The notes under the pieces: model-generated
What the model was told of the DNA's origin: nothing
The model's database searches: none
Seen by the model: the letters and a program-made list of their open reading frames with translations, nothing else
Part shown: piece after piece, positions 13,301 to 25,137 of the stretch
Layout of the letters: each line of letters starts with the position of its first letter
How positions within the stretch are numbered: position 1 is the first letter of the stretch
Position numbers and translations under genes: made by a program
Assembly (NCBI RefSeq): GCF_029227915.1
Contig: NC_079878.1
Coordinates: 32,887,501 to 32,951,500, forward strand
Direction: 5' to 3'
DNA length: 64,000 nucleotides
Source of the DNA: Hydractinia symbiolongicarpus
Lineage: Eukaryota; Cnidaria; Hydrozoa; Anthoathecata; Hydractiniidae

Positions 13301-14020
13301 TTTTTGATGAGACGCTTAATGAAAGTGGTTTAATCGCCAGCAGACGAAAACCCACGATTTCCCGTAAATCCCGGGCTTGGCCCGTATAGTCGAATGTATA
13401 CAAAGAAAGTACCCTGTGAGTAAACTCATTTCCCGAACGATATTTTAAATTATTTTTGCACCACTAAAACGCATGAGACTTGTAGTTTTCAAAAATGTTT
13501 TCATTTTTGATGGGACGCTGAATAAAAGAAGTTTAATCGCCGGCAAACGAAATCCCGCGTTTTCCCGTAAATCCGGGGCTTGGCCCGTATAGTCGAATGT
13601 ATACAAAGAAAGTACCCAGGGAGTAAACTCATTTCCCGAAGGATTTTTTAAATATTTTTTTCACCACTAAAACGCATAAGACTTGTAGTTTTCAAAAATG
13701 TTTTCATTTTTGATGAGACGCTTAATGAAAGAGGTTTAATCGCCGGAAAACGAAAACCCGCGATTTCCCGTAAATCCCGGGCTTGGCCCGTATAGTCGAA
13801 TGTATACAAAGAAAGTACCCTGTGAGTAAACTCATTTCCAGAACGATTTTTTAAATTATTTTTTCACCACTAAACCGCATAAGACTTGTAGTTTTTAGAA
13901 ATGTTTTCATTTTTGATGAAACGCGGAATAAAAGAAGTTCAATTGCCGGCAAACGAAAACCCGCGATTTCCCGTAAATCCCGGCTTGGCCCGTATAGTCA
14001 AAAGTATACAAAGAAAGTAC
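10340..14020 (+). repeat. HOR pair with 2232 bp (11-monomer) offset
   Basis: The rare GCCCGTAAAGTCGAATG lies at about 10539 and 12771, 2232 bp apart (11 x 203 minus 1). The surrounding monomers agree in order, including GACGGTTAATG, GCCAGCAGACG and GATGGGACGC types. Further on, ACGCGGAATAAAAG and CAATTGCCGGC occur at 11891 and 13921, an offset of 2030 bp. The second copy has therefore lost about one monomer inside, near 13.45 kb. It ends about one monomer before the orientation switch at 14240. Confidence 0.8.
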
Positions 14021-14194
14021 CCAGGGAGTAAACTCATTTCCCGTACGGTTTTTTAAATTATTTTTGCACCACTAAAACGCATGAGACTTGTAGTTTTCAA
14101 AAATGTTTTCATTTTTGATGAGACGCTGAATAAAAGCAGTTTAATCGCCGGCAAACGAAAACCTGCGATTTCCCGTAAATCCCTGACTCGGCCC

Positions 14195-14277
14195 GTATAG
14201 TCAAAAGTATACAAAGGAAGTACCCAGGGAGTAAACTCAGGGTACTTTCTTTGTATACATTCGACTATACGGGCCAA
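14195..14277. repeat. Orientation switch 1 with short-loop inverted repeat
   Basis: The reference-orientation array ends in ...AGTACCCAGGGAGTAAACTCA and the reversed array begins with GGGTACTTTCTTTGTATAC. The two share CA at the joint (normal contexts are ACTCATTTCCC and ACTCACAGGGTAC). Arms pair from GGCCCGTATAGTC on the left to GACTATACGGGCC on the right, with a loop of only about 14-15 nt (AGGGAGTAAACTCA). Imperfect homology extends outwards through both blocks. The left unit is of the CAAAAG type and the right unit of the GAATG type, so this is not a perfect local fold-back copy. The position is certain to a few bases. Confidence 0.92.
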
Positions 14278-14623
14278 GCTCGGGATTTACGGGAAATCGC
14301 GGGTTTTCGTTTGCCGGCGATTAAACCACTTTCATTAAGCGTCTCATCAAAAATGAAAACATTTCTGAAAACTACAAGTCTCATGCGTTTTAGTGGTGAA
14401 AAAATAATTTAAAAATTCGTTCGGGAAATGAGTTTACTCACTGGGTACTTTCCTTGTATACTTTTGACTATACGGGTCGAGTCCGGGATTTACGGGAAAT
14501 CGCGGGTTTTCGTTTGCCGGCGATTAAACTTCTTTTATTCAGCGTTTCATCAAAAATGAAAACATTTTTAAAAACTACAAGTCTCATGGGCTTTAGTGGT
14601 GAAATAATAATTTAAAAAATCGT

Positions 14624-16234
14624 TTGGGAAATGAGTTTACTCCCTGGGTACTTTCTTTGTATACTTTTGACTATACGGGCCGAGTCCGGGATTTACGGGA
14701 ATTCGCAGGTTTTCGTTTGCCGGCGATTAAACTGCTTTTATTCAGCGTCTCATCAAAAATGAAAACATTTTTGAAAACTACAAGTCTCATGCGTTTTAGT
14801 GGTGAAAAAATAATTTAAAAAATCGTTCGGAAAATGATTTTACTCCCTGGGTACTTTCTTTGTATACTTTTGACTATACGGGCCAAGCCGGGATTTACGG
14901 GAATTCGCGGGTTTTCGTTTGCCGGCGATTAAACTTCTTTTATTCAGCGTTTCATCAAAAATGAAAACATTTTTAAAAACTACAAGTCTTATGCGTTTTA
15001 GTGGTGAAAAAATAATTTAAAAAATCGTTCTGGAAATGAGTTTACTCACTGGTACTTTCTTTGTATACATTCGACTATACGGGCCAAGCCCGGGATTTAC
15101 GGGAAATCGCGGGTTTTCGTTTGCCGGCGATTAAACCACTTTCATTAAGCGTCTCATCAAAAATGAAAACATTTCTGAAAACTACAAGTCTCATGCGTTT
15201 TAGTGGTGAAAAAATAATTTAAAAAATCGTTCGGAAAATGATTTTACTCCCTGGGTACTTTCTTTGTATACTTTTGACTATACGGGCCAAGCCGGGATTT
15301 ACGGGAATTCGCGGGTTTTCGTTTGCCGGCGATTAAACTTCTTTTATTCAGCGTTTCATCAAAAATGAAAACATTTTTAAAAACTACAACTCTTATGCGT
15401 TTTAGTGGTGAAAAAATAATTTAAAAAATCGTTCTGGAAATGAGTTTACTCACTGGTACTTTCTTTGTATACATTCGACTATACGGGCCAAGCCCGGGAT
15501 TTACGGGAAATCGCGGGTTTTCGTTTGCCGGCGATTAAACCACTTTCATTAAGCGTCTCATCAAAAATGAAAACATTTCTGAAAACTACAAGTCTCATGC
15601 GTTTTAGTGGTGAAAAAATAATTTAAAAAATCGTTCGGAAAATGAGTTTACTCCCTGGGTACTTTCTTTGTATACTTTTGACTATACGGGCCAAGCCGGG
15701 ATTTATGGGAAATCGCGGGTTTTCGTTTGCCAGCGATTAAACTTCTTTTATTCAGCGTTTCATCAAAAATGAAAACATTTTTAAAAACTACAAGTCTTAT
15801 GCGTTTTAGTGGTGAAAAAATAATTTAAAAAATCGTTCTGGAAATAAGTTTACTCACAGGGTACTTTCTTTGTATACATTCGACTATACGGGCCAAGCCC
15901 CGGATTTACGGGAAATCGCGGGTTTTCGTTTGCCGGCGATTAAACTTCTTTTATTCAGCGTCTCATCAAAAATGAAAACATTTTTAAAAACTACAAGTCT
16001 CATGGGCTTTAGTGGTGAAATAATAATTTAAAAAATCGTTTGGGAAATGAGTTTACTCCCTGGGTACTTTCTTTGTATACTTTTGACTATACGGGCCGAG
16101 TCCGGGATTTACGGGAATTCGCAGGTTTTCGTTTGCCGGCGATTAAACTGCTTTTATTCAGCGTTTCATCAAAAATGAAAACATTTTTAAAAACTACAAG
16201 TCTTATGCGTTTTAGTGGTGAAAAAATAATTTAA
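14624..16234 (-). repeat. Mixed HOR region with 404 bp dimers and a 1416 bp repeat
   Basis: A dimer repeats between about 14820 and 15640: its marker TACTCACTGGTAC, which has lost GG or the like, occurs near 15044 and 15448, 404 bp apart (2 x 203 minus 2). The monomers at 14624-14818 and 16040-16234 match closely at 1416 bp, sharing TTTGGGAAATGAG and the rare GGGAATTCGCAGG. Confidence 0.7.
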
Positions 16235-16849
16235 AAAATCGTTCTGGAAATGAGTTTACTCACAGGGTACTTTCTTTGTATACATTCGACTATACGGGCC
16301 AAGCCCCGGATTTACGGGAAATCGCGGGTTTTCGTTTTCCGGCGATTAAACCTCTTTCATTAAGCGTCTCATCAAAAATGAAAACATTTTTGAAAACTAC
16401 AAATCTCATGCGTTTTAGTGGTGAAAAAAAGATTTAAAAAATCGTTCGGGAAATGAGTTTACTCCCTGGGTACTTTCTTTGTATACATTCGACTATACGG
16501 GCCAAGCCCCGGATTTACGGGAAAACGCGGGATTTCGTTTGCCGGCGATTAAACCTCTTTCATTAAGCGTCTCATTAAAAATGAAAACATTTTTGAAAAG
16601 TACAAGTCTCATGCGTTTTAGTGGTGAAAAAATAATTTAAAAAATCGTTCGGTAAATGAGTTTACGCCCTGGGTACTTTCTTTGTATACTTTTGACTATA
16701 CGGGCCGAGTCCGGGATTCACGGGAAATCGCGGATTTTCGTTTGCCGGCGATTAAACTTCTTTTATTCAGCGTTCCATCAAATATGAAAATATTTTTGAA
16801 AACTACAAGTCTCATGCGTTTAGTGGTAAAAAAATAATACGAAAAATCG

Positions 16850-19800
16850 TTCGGGAAATGAGTTTACTCCCTGGGTACTTTCTTTGTATACTTTTGACTA
16901 TAGGGGTCGAGTCCGGGGTTTACGGGAAATGGCGCGTTTTCGTTTGCCGGCGATTAAACTTCTTTTATTCAGCGTCTCATCAAAAATGAAAACATTTTTT
17001 AAAACTACAAGTCTCATGCGTTTTAGTGGTGAAAAGATAATTTAAAAAATCGTTTTGGAAATGAGTTTACTCACAGGGTACTTTCTTTGTATACATTCGA
17101 CAATACGGGCCAAGCCCGGGATTTACGGGAAATCGCGGGTTTTCGTTTCCTGGCGATTAAACCACTTTCATTAAGCGTCTCATCAAAAATGAAAACATTT
17201 TTGAAAACTACAAGTCTCATGCGTTTTAGTGGTGAAAAAAAAAATTAAAAAATCGTTCGGGAAATGAGTTTACTTCCTGGGTACTTTCTTTGTATACATT
17301 CGACTATACGGGCCAAGCCCGGGATTTACGGGAAATCGCGGGATTTCGTTTGCCGGCGATTAAACGTCTTTCATTTAGCGTCTTATCAAAAATGAAAACA
17401 TTTTTGAAAACTACAAGTCTCATGCGTTTTAGTGGTGAAAAAAAAATTTAAAAAATCGTTCGGGAAATGAGTTTACTCCCTGGGTACTTTCTTTGTATAC
17501 ATTCGAATATACGGGCCAAGCCCCGGATTTACGGGAAAACGCAAGATTTCGTTTGCCGGCGATTAAACCTCTTTCATTAAACGTCTCATCAAAAATGAAA
17601 ACATTTTTGAAAACTACAAGTCTCATGCGTTTTACTGGTGAAAAGATAATTTAAAAAATCGTTTTGGAAATGAGTTTAGTGACAGGGTACTTTCTTTGTA
17701 TACATTCGACAATACGGGCCAAGCCCGGGATTTACGGGAATTCGCGGGTTTTCGTTTGCTGGCGATTAAACCACTTTCATTAAGCGTCTCATCAAAAATG
17801 AAAACATTTCTGAAAACTACAAGTCTCATGCGTTTTATTGGTGAAAAAATAATTTAAAAAATCGTTCGGGAAATGAGTTTACTCACAGGGTACTTTCTTT
17901 GTATACATTCGACTATACGGGCCAAGCCCCGGATTTACGGGAAAACGTGGGATTTCGTTTGCCGGCGATTAAACCTCTTTCATTAAGCGTCTCATTAAAA
18001 ATGAAAACATTTTTGAAAAGTACAAGTCTCATGCGTTTTACTGGTGAAAAGATAATTTAAAAAATCGTTTTGGAAATGAGTTTAGTGACAGGGTACTTTC
18101 TTTGTATACATTCGACAATACGGGCCAAGCCCGGGATTTACGGGAATTCGCGGGTTTTCGTTTGCTGGCGATTAAACCACTTTCATTAAGCGTCTCATCA
18201 AAAATGAAAACATTTCTGAAAACTACAAGTCTCATGCGTTTTATTGGTGAAAAAATAATTTAAAAAATCGTTCGGGAAATGAGTTTACTCACAGGGTACT
18301 TTCTTTGTATACATTCGACTATACGGGCCAAGCCCCGGATTTACGGGAAAACGTGGGATTTCGTTTGCCGGCGATTAAACCTCTTTCATTAAGCGTCTCA
18401 TTAAAAATGAAAACATTTTTGAAAAGTACAAGTCTCATGCGTTTTAGTGGTGAAAAAATAATTTAAAAAATCGTTCGGTAAATGAGTTTACGCCCTGGGT
18501 ACTTTCTTTGTATACTTTTGACTATACGGGCCGAGTCCGGGATTCACGGGAAATCGCGGATTTTCGTTTGCCGGCGATTAAACTTCTTTTATTCAGCGTT
18601 CCATCAAATATGAAAATATTTTTGAAAACTACAAGTCTCATGCGTTTAGTGGTAAAAAAATAATATAAAAAATCGTTCGGGAAATGAGTTTACTCCCTGG
18701 GTACTTTCTTTGTATACATTCGACTATACGGGCCAAGCCCGGGATTTACGGGAAATCGCGGGATTTCGTTTGCCGGCGATTAAACGTCTTTCATTAAGCG
18801 TCTTATCAAAAATGAAAACATTTTTGAAAACTACAAGTCTCATGCGTTTTAGTGGTGAAAAAAAAATTTTAAAAATCGTTCGGGAAATGAGTTTACTCCC
18901 TGGGTACTTTCTTTGTATACATTCGAATATACGGGCCAAGCCCCGGATTTACGGGAAAACGCAAGATTTCGTTTGCCGGCGATTAAACCTCTTTCATTAA
19001 ACGTCTCATCAAAAATGAAAACATTTTTGAAAACTACAAGTCTCATGCGTTTTACTGGTGAAAAGATAATTTAAAAAATCGTTTTGGAAATGAGTTTACT
19101 CACAGGGTACTTTCTTTGTATACATTCGACAATACGGGCCAAGCCCGGGATTTACGGGAATTCGCGGGTTTTCGTTTGCTGGCGATTAAACCACTTTCAT
19201 TAAGCGTCTCATCAAAAATGAAAACATTTCTGAAAACTACAAGTCTCATGCGTTTTATTGGTGAAAAAATAATTTAAAAAATCGTTCGGGAAATGAGTTT
19301 ACTCACAGGGTACTTTCTTTGTATACATTCGACTATACGGGCCAAGCCCCGGATTTACGGGAAAACGTGGGATTTTGTTTGCCGGCGATTAAACCTCTTT
19401 CATTAAGCGTCTCATTAAAAATGAAAACATTTTTGAAAAGTACAAGTCTCATGCGTTTTAGTGGTGAAAAAATAATTTAAAAAATCGTTCGGTAATTGAG
19501 TTTACGCCCTGGGTACTTTCTTTGTATACTTTTGACTATACGGGCCGAGTCCGGGATTCACGGGAAATCGCGGATTTTCGTTTGCCGGCGATTAAACTTC
19601 TTTTATTCAGCGTTCCATCAAATATGAAAATATTTTTGAAAACTACAAGTCTCATGCGTTTAGTGGTAAAAAAATAATATAAAAAATCGTTCGGGAAATG
19701 AGTTTACTCCCTGGGTACTTTCTTTGTATACTTTTGACTATACGGGTCGAGTCCGGGGTTTACGGGAAATGGCACGTTTTCGTTTGCCGGCGATTAAACT

Positions 19801-21520
19801 TCTTTTATTCAGCGTCTCATCAAAAATGAAAACATTTTTTAAAACTACAAGTCTCATGCGTTTTAGTGGTGAAAAGATAATTTAAAAAATCGTTTTGGAA
19901 ATGAGTTTACTCACAGGGTACTTTCTTTGTATACATTCGACAATACGGGCCAAGCCCGGGATTTACGGGAAATCGCGGGTTTTCGTTTCCTGGCGATTAA
20001 ACCACTTTCATTAAGCGTCTCATCAAAAATGAAAACATTTCTGAAAACTACAAATCTCATGCGTTTTAGTGGTGAAAAAATAATTTAAAAAATCGTTCGG
20101 GAAATGAGTTTACTCACAGGGTACTTTCTTTGTATACATTCGACTATACGGGCCAAGCCTGGGATTTACGGGAAATCGCGGGTTTTCGTTTGCCGGCGAT
20201 TAAACTTCTTTCATTAACCGTCTCATCAAAAATGAAAACATTTTTGAAAACTACAAGTCTCATGCGTTTTAGTGGTGAAAAAAAAAAATTAAAAAATCGT
20301 TCGGGAAATGAGTTTACTTCCTGGGTACTTTCTTTGTATACATTCGACTATACGGGCCAAGCCCGGGATTTACGGGAAATCGCGGGATTTCGTTTGCCGG
20401 CGATTAAACGTCTTTCATTAAGCGTCTTATCAAAAATGAAAACATTTTTGAAAACTACAAGTCTCATGCGTTTTAGTGGTGAAAAAAAAATTTTAAAAAT
20501 CGTTCGGGAAATGAGTTTACTCCCTGGGTACTTTCTTTGTATACATTCGAATATACGGGCCAAGCCCCGGATTTACGGGAAAACGCAAGATTTCGTTTGC
20601 CGGCGATTAAACCTCTTTCATTAAACGTCTCATCAAAAATGAAAACATTTTTGAAAACTACAAGTCTCATGCGTTTTACTGGTGAAAAGATAATTTAAAA
20701 AATCGTTTTGGAAATGAGTTTACTCACAGGGTACTTTCTTTGTATACATTCGACAATACGGGCCAAGCCCGGGATTTACGGGAATTCGCGGGTTTTCGTT
20801 TGCTGGCGATTAAACCACTTTCATTAAGCGTCTCATCAAAAATGAAAACATTTCTGAAAACTACAAGTCTCATGCGTTTTATTGGTGAAAAAATAATTTA
20901 AAAAATCGTTCGGGAAATGAGTTTACTCACAGGGTACTTTCTTTGTATACATTCGACTATACGGGCCAAGCCCGGGATTTACGGGAAATCGCGGGTTTTC
21001 GTTTGCCGGCGATTAAACTTCTTTCATTAACCGTCTCATCAAAAATGAAAACATTTTTGAAAACTACAAGTCTCATGCGTTTTAGTGGTGAAAAAAAAAT
21101 TAAAAAATCGTTCGGGAAATGAGTTTACTCCCTGGGTACTTTCTTTGTATACATTCGACTATACGGGCCAAGCCCGGGATTTACGGGAAATCGCGGGATT
21201 TCGTTTGCCGGCGATTAAACCTCTTTCATTAAGCGTCTCATCAAAAATGAAAACATTTTTGAAAACTAAAAGTCTCATGCGTTTTAGTGGTGAAAAAATA
21301 ATTTAAAAAATCGTTCGGGAAATGAGTTTACTCCCTGGGTACTTTCTTTGTATACTTTTGACTATACGGGCCGAGTCCGGGATTTACGGGAAATCGCGTT
21401 ATTTCGTTTGCCGGCGATTAAACCTCTTTCATTAAGCGTCTCATCAAAAATGAAAACATTTTTGAAAACTACAAGTCTCATGCGTTTAGTGGTAAAAAAT
21501 TAATACGAAAAATCGTTCGG
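16850..21520 (-). repeat. Large HOR, copy 1 (about 23 monomers)
   Basis: First of three related copies of a long HOR. It starts with a monomer bearing the rare GACTATAGGGGTCGAG (16895-16910) and holds, in order, GCAAGATTTCG, ACTGGTGAAAAGATAA, ATTGGTGAAAAAATAA, AAACGTGGGATTTCG, CCATCAAATATGAAAATA and TTAACCGTCTC monomers. A dimer inside is duplicated in tandem (17632-17829 and 18038-18235, 406 bp apart). Segment 18038 to about 20158 recurs 4463 bp further on, and 18038 to about 21484 recurs 7100 bp further on. Confidence 0.85.
17310..17342 (+). other. Potential G-quadruplex sequence in each monomer (example)
   Basis: Four GGG runs at 17310, 17321, 17330 and 17340, with loops of 8, 6 and 7 nt (GGGCCAAGCCCGGG, then ATTTAC, GGG, AAATCGC, GGG). 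It recurs in units that keep GCGGG; units with GCAGG or other changes lose the fourth run. The G-rich strand is plus in reversed blocks and minus in reference blocks. Loops are long, so stability is uncertain. GGGCCAAGCCC could also form a small competing hairpin. Confidence 0.5.
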
Positions 21521-24500
21521 GAAATGAGTTTACTCCCTGGGTACTTTCTTTGTATACTTTTGACTATAGGGGTCGAGTCCGGGGTTTACGGGAAATGGCG
21601 CGTTTTCGTTTGCCGGCGATTAAACTTCTTTTATTCAGCGTCTCATCAAAAATGAAAACATTTTTTAAAACTACAAGTCTCATGCGTTTTAGTGGTGAAA
21701 AGATAATTTAAAAAATCGTTTTGGAAATGAGTTTACTCACAGGGTACTTTCTTTGTATACATTCGACAATACGGGCCAAGCCCGGGATTTACGGGAAATC
21801 GCGGGTTTTCGTTTCCTGGCGATTAAACCACTTTCATTAAGCGTCTCATCAAAAATGAAAACATTTCTGAAAACTACAAATCTCATGCGTTTTAGTGGTG
21901 AAAAAATAATTTAAAAAATCGTTCGGGAAATGAGTTTACTCACAGGGTACTTTCTTTGTATACATTCGACTATACGGGCCAAGCCTGGGATTTACGGGAA
22001 ATCGCGGGTTTTCGTTTGCCGGCGATTAAACTTCTTTCATTAACCGTCTCATCAAAAATGAAAACATTTTTGAAAACTACAAGTCTCATGCGTTTTAGTG
22101 GTGAAAAAAAAAATTAAAAAATCGTTCGGGAAATGAGTTTACTTCCTGGGTACTTTCTTTGTATACATTCGACTATACGGGCCAAGCCCGGGATTTACGG
22201 GAAATCGCGGGATTTCGTTTGCCGGCGATTAAACGTCTTTCATTTAGCGTCTTATCAAAAATGAAAACATATTTGAAAACTACAAGTCTCATGTGTTTTA
22301 GTGGTGAAAAAAAAATTTAAAAAATCGTTCGGGAAATGAGTTTACTCCCTGGGTACTTTCTTTGTATACATTCGAATATACGGGCCAAGCCCCGGATTTA
22401 CGGGAAAACGCAAGATTTCGTTTGCCGGCGATTAAACCTCTTTCATTAAACGTCTCATCAAAAATGAAAACATTTTTGAAAACTACAAGTCTCATGCGTT
22501 TTACTGGTGAAAAGATAATTTAAAAAATCGTTTTGGAAATGAGTTTAGTGACAGGGTACTTTCTTTGTATACATTCGACAATACGGGCCAAGCCCGGGAT
22601 TTACGGGAATTCGCGGGTTTTCGTTTGCTGGCGATTAAACCACTTTCATTAAGCGTCTCATCAAAAATGAAAACATTTCTGAAAACTACAAGTCTCATGC
22701 GTTTTATTGGTGAAAAAATAATTTAAAAAATCGTTCGGGAAATGAGTTTACTCACAGGGTACTTTCTTTGTATACATTCGACTATACGGGCCAAGCCCCG
22801 GATTTACGGGAAAACGTGGGATTTCGTTTGCCGGCGATTAAACCTCTTTCATTAAGCGTCTCATTAAAAATGAAAACATTTTTGAAAAGTACAAGTCTCA
22901 TGCGTTTTAGTGGTGAAAAAATAATTTAAAAAATCGTTCGGTAAATGAGTTTACGCCCTGGGTACTTTCTTTGTATACTTTTGACTATACGGGCCGAGTC
23001 CGGGATTCACGGGAAATCGCGGATTTTCGTTTGCCGGCGATTAAACTTCTTTTATTCAGCGTTCCATCAAATATGAAAATATTTTTGAAAACTACAAGTC
23101 TCATGCGTTTAGTGGTAAAAAAATAATATAAAAAATCGTTCGGGAAATGAGTTTACTCCCTGGGTACTTTCTTTGTATACATTCGACTATACGGGCCAAG
23201 CCCGGGATTTACGGGAAATCGCGGGATTTCGTTTGCCGGCGATTAAACGTCTTTCATTAAGCGTCTTATCAAAAATGAAAACATTTTTGAAAACTACAAG
23301 TCTCATGCGTTTTAGTGGTGAAAAAAAAATTTTAAAAATCGTTCGGGAAATGAGTTTACTCCCTGGGTACTTTCTTTGTATACATTCGAATATACGGGCC
23401 AAGCCCCGGATTTACGGGAAAACGCAAGATTTCGTTTGCCGGCGATTAAACCTCTTTCATTAAACGTCTCATCAAAAATGAAAACATTTTTGAAAACTAC
23501 AAGTCTCATGCGTTTTACTGGTGAAAAGATAATTTAAAAAATCGTTTTGGAAATGAGTTTACTCACAGGGTACTTTCTTTGTATACATTCGACAATACGG
23601 GCCAAGCCCGGGATTTACGGGAATTCGCGGGTTTTCGTTTGCTGGCGATTAAACCACTTTCATTAAGCGTCTCATCAAAAATGAAAACATTTCTGAAAAC
23701 TACAAGTCTCATGCGTTTTATTGGTGAAAAAATAATTTAAAAAATCGTTCGGGAAATGAGTTTACTCACAGGGTACTTTCTTTGTATACATTCGACTATA
23801 CGGGCCAAGCCCCGGATTTACGGGAAAACGTGGGATTTTGTTTGCCGGCGATTAAACCTCTTTCATTAAGCGTCTCATTAAAAATGAAAACATTTTTGAA
23901 AAGTACAAGTCTCATGCGTTTTAGTGGTGAAAAAATAATTTAAAAAATCGTTCGGTAATTGAGTTTACGCCCTGGGTACTTTCTTTGTATACTTTTGACT
24001 ATACGGGCCGAGTCCGGGATTCACGGGAAATCGCGGATTTTCGTTTGCCGGCGATTAAACTTCTTTTATTCAGCGTTCCATCAAATATGAAAATATTTTT
24101 GAAAACTACAAGTCTCATGCGTTTAGTGGTAAAAAAATAATATAAAAAATCGTTCGGGAAATGAGTTTACTCCCTGGGTACTTTCTTTGTATACTTTTGA
24201 CTATACGGGTCGAGTCCGGGGTTTACGGGAAATGGCACGTTTTCGTTTGCCGGCGATTAAACTTCTTTTATTCAGCGTCTCATCAAAAATGAAAACATTT
24301 TTTAAAACTACAAGTCTCATGCGTTTTAGTGGTGAAAAGATAATTTAAAAAATCGTTTTGGAAATGAGTTTACTCACAGGGTACTTTCTTTGTATACATT
24401 CGACAATACGGGCCAAGCCCGGGATTTACGGGAAATCGCGGGTTTTCGTTTCCTGGCGATTAAACCACTTTCATTAAGCGTCTCATCAAAAATGAAAACA

Positions 24501-25137
24501 TTTCTGAAAACTACAAATCTCATGCGTTTTAGTGGTGAAAAAATAATTTAAAAAATCGTTCGGGAAATGAGTTTACTCACAGGGTACTTTCTTTGTATAC
24601 ATTCGACTATACGGGCCAAGCCCGGGATTTACGGGAAATCGCGGGATTTCGTTTGCCGGCGATTAAACCTCTTTCATTAAGCGTCTCATCAAAAATGAAA
24701 ACATTTTTGAAAACTAAAAGTCTCATGCGTTTTAGTGGTGAAAAAATAATTTAAAAAATCGTTCGGGAAATGAGTTTACTCCCTGGGTACTTTCTTTGTA
24801 TACTTTTGACTATACGGGCCGAGTCCGGGATTTACGGGAAATCGCGTTATTTCGTTTGCCGGCGATTAAACCTCTTTCATTAAGCGTCTCATCAAAAATG
24901 AAAACATTTTTGAAAACTACAAGTCTCATGCGTTGTAGTGGTGAAAAAATAATTTAAAAAATCGTTCGGATAATGAGTTTACTCCCTGGGTACTTTCTTT
25001 GTATACTTTTGACTATACGGGCCGAGTCCGGCGTTTACGGGAAATCGCGGGATTTCGTTTGCCGGCGATTAAACCTCTTTCATTAAGCGTCTCATCAAAA
25101 ATGAAAACATTTTTGAAAACTACAAGTCTCATGCGTT
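21520..25137 (-). repeat. Large HOR, copy 2 (about 18 monomers)
   Basis: GACTATAGGGGTCGAG recurs at about 21561, 4666 bp (23 x 203 minus 3) after copy 1. One extra monomer near 21954-22150 shifts the offset to 4869 bp at 22298-22698. From 22501 the offset to copy 1 is 4463 bp up to about 24621. There copy 2 jumps to the part matching copy 1 from about 21170 (offset 3448 bp), so five monomers are missing here. The copy ends with a GCGTTGTAGTGG monomer and a GGATAATGAG monomer that are absent from copy 1. Confidence 0.8.

Larger units (their letters stand above)
1..14239 (+). repeat. Satellite block 1, 203 bp monomers in reference orientation
   Basis: About 70 head-to-tail monomers. Each carries, in order, a GTATAC box, AAAGAAAGTACCC, an AT-rich part with two T tracts (ATTTTTTAAATTATTTTTTC), CACCACTAAAACGCATGAG, a dyad around ATGTTTTCAT, GATGAGACGC, the palindrome GCCGGC, and a GC-rich end with spaced CCC triplets finishing in GGCCCGTATA. 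Monomers differ by a few substitutions and 1-2 bp indels. Both main subfamilies and a third type (AAGCCCATGAG with TTATTATTTCACC) are interleaved. No interruption by foreign sequence is visible. The block starts before the window and ends at the orientation switch near 14240. Seen directly; the heterochromatic location is inferred from general knowledge of satellite DNA. Confidence 0.97.

Noticed and set aside
14195-14277. Terminal inverted repeats of a DNA transposon at the orientation switches
   Set aside because: The inverted sequences are ordinary satellite on both sides, with no internal element, no target-site duplication and no transposase.
14624-14818. Recurring open frames of 64-73 codons with a common peptide (YTFDYTGRVRDLRE and SVSSKMKTFLKT)
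   Set aside because: The same peptide appears in nearly every reversed unit, always ends at the stop in ATAATTTAA, and changes as freely as the DNA. The 203 bp period breaks the frame between units. A repeated small-protein family is not needed to explain it.
17298-17345. Telomere-like repeat in TTTACGGGAAATCGCGGG
   Set aside because: It occurs once per monomer, not as a short tandem repeat, and does not match TTTAGGG or TTAGG types.
20130-20624. Open frame of 164 codons (also at 27230-27724), the longest in the window
   Set aside because: It runs through two and a half satellite units and stays open only because indels in an A-rich run shift the frame past the usual stop. Other frames overlap it on the opposite strand. 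The second copy is part of the 7100 bp duplication. There is no independent sign of coding.
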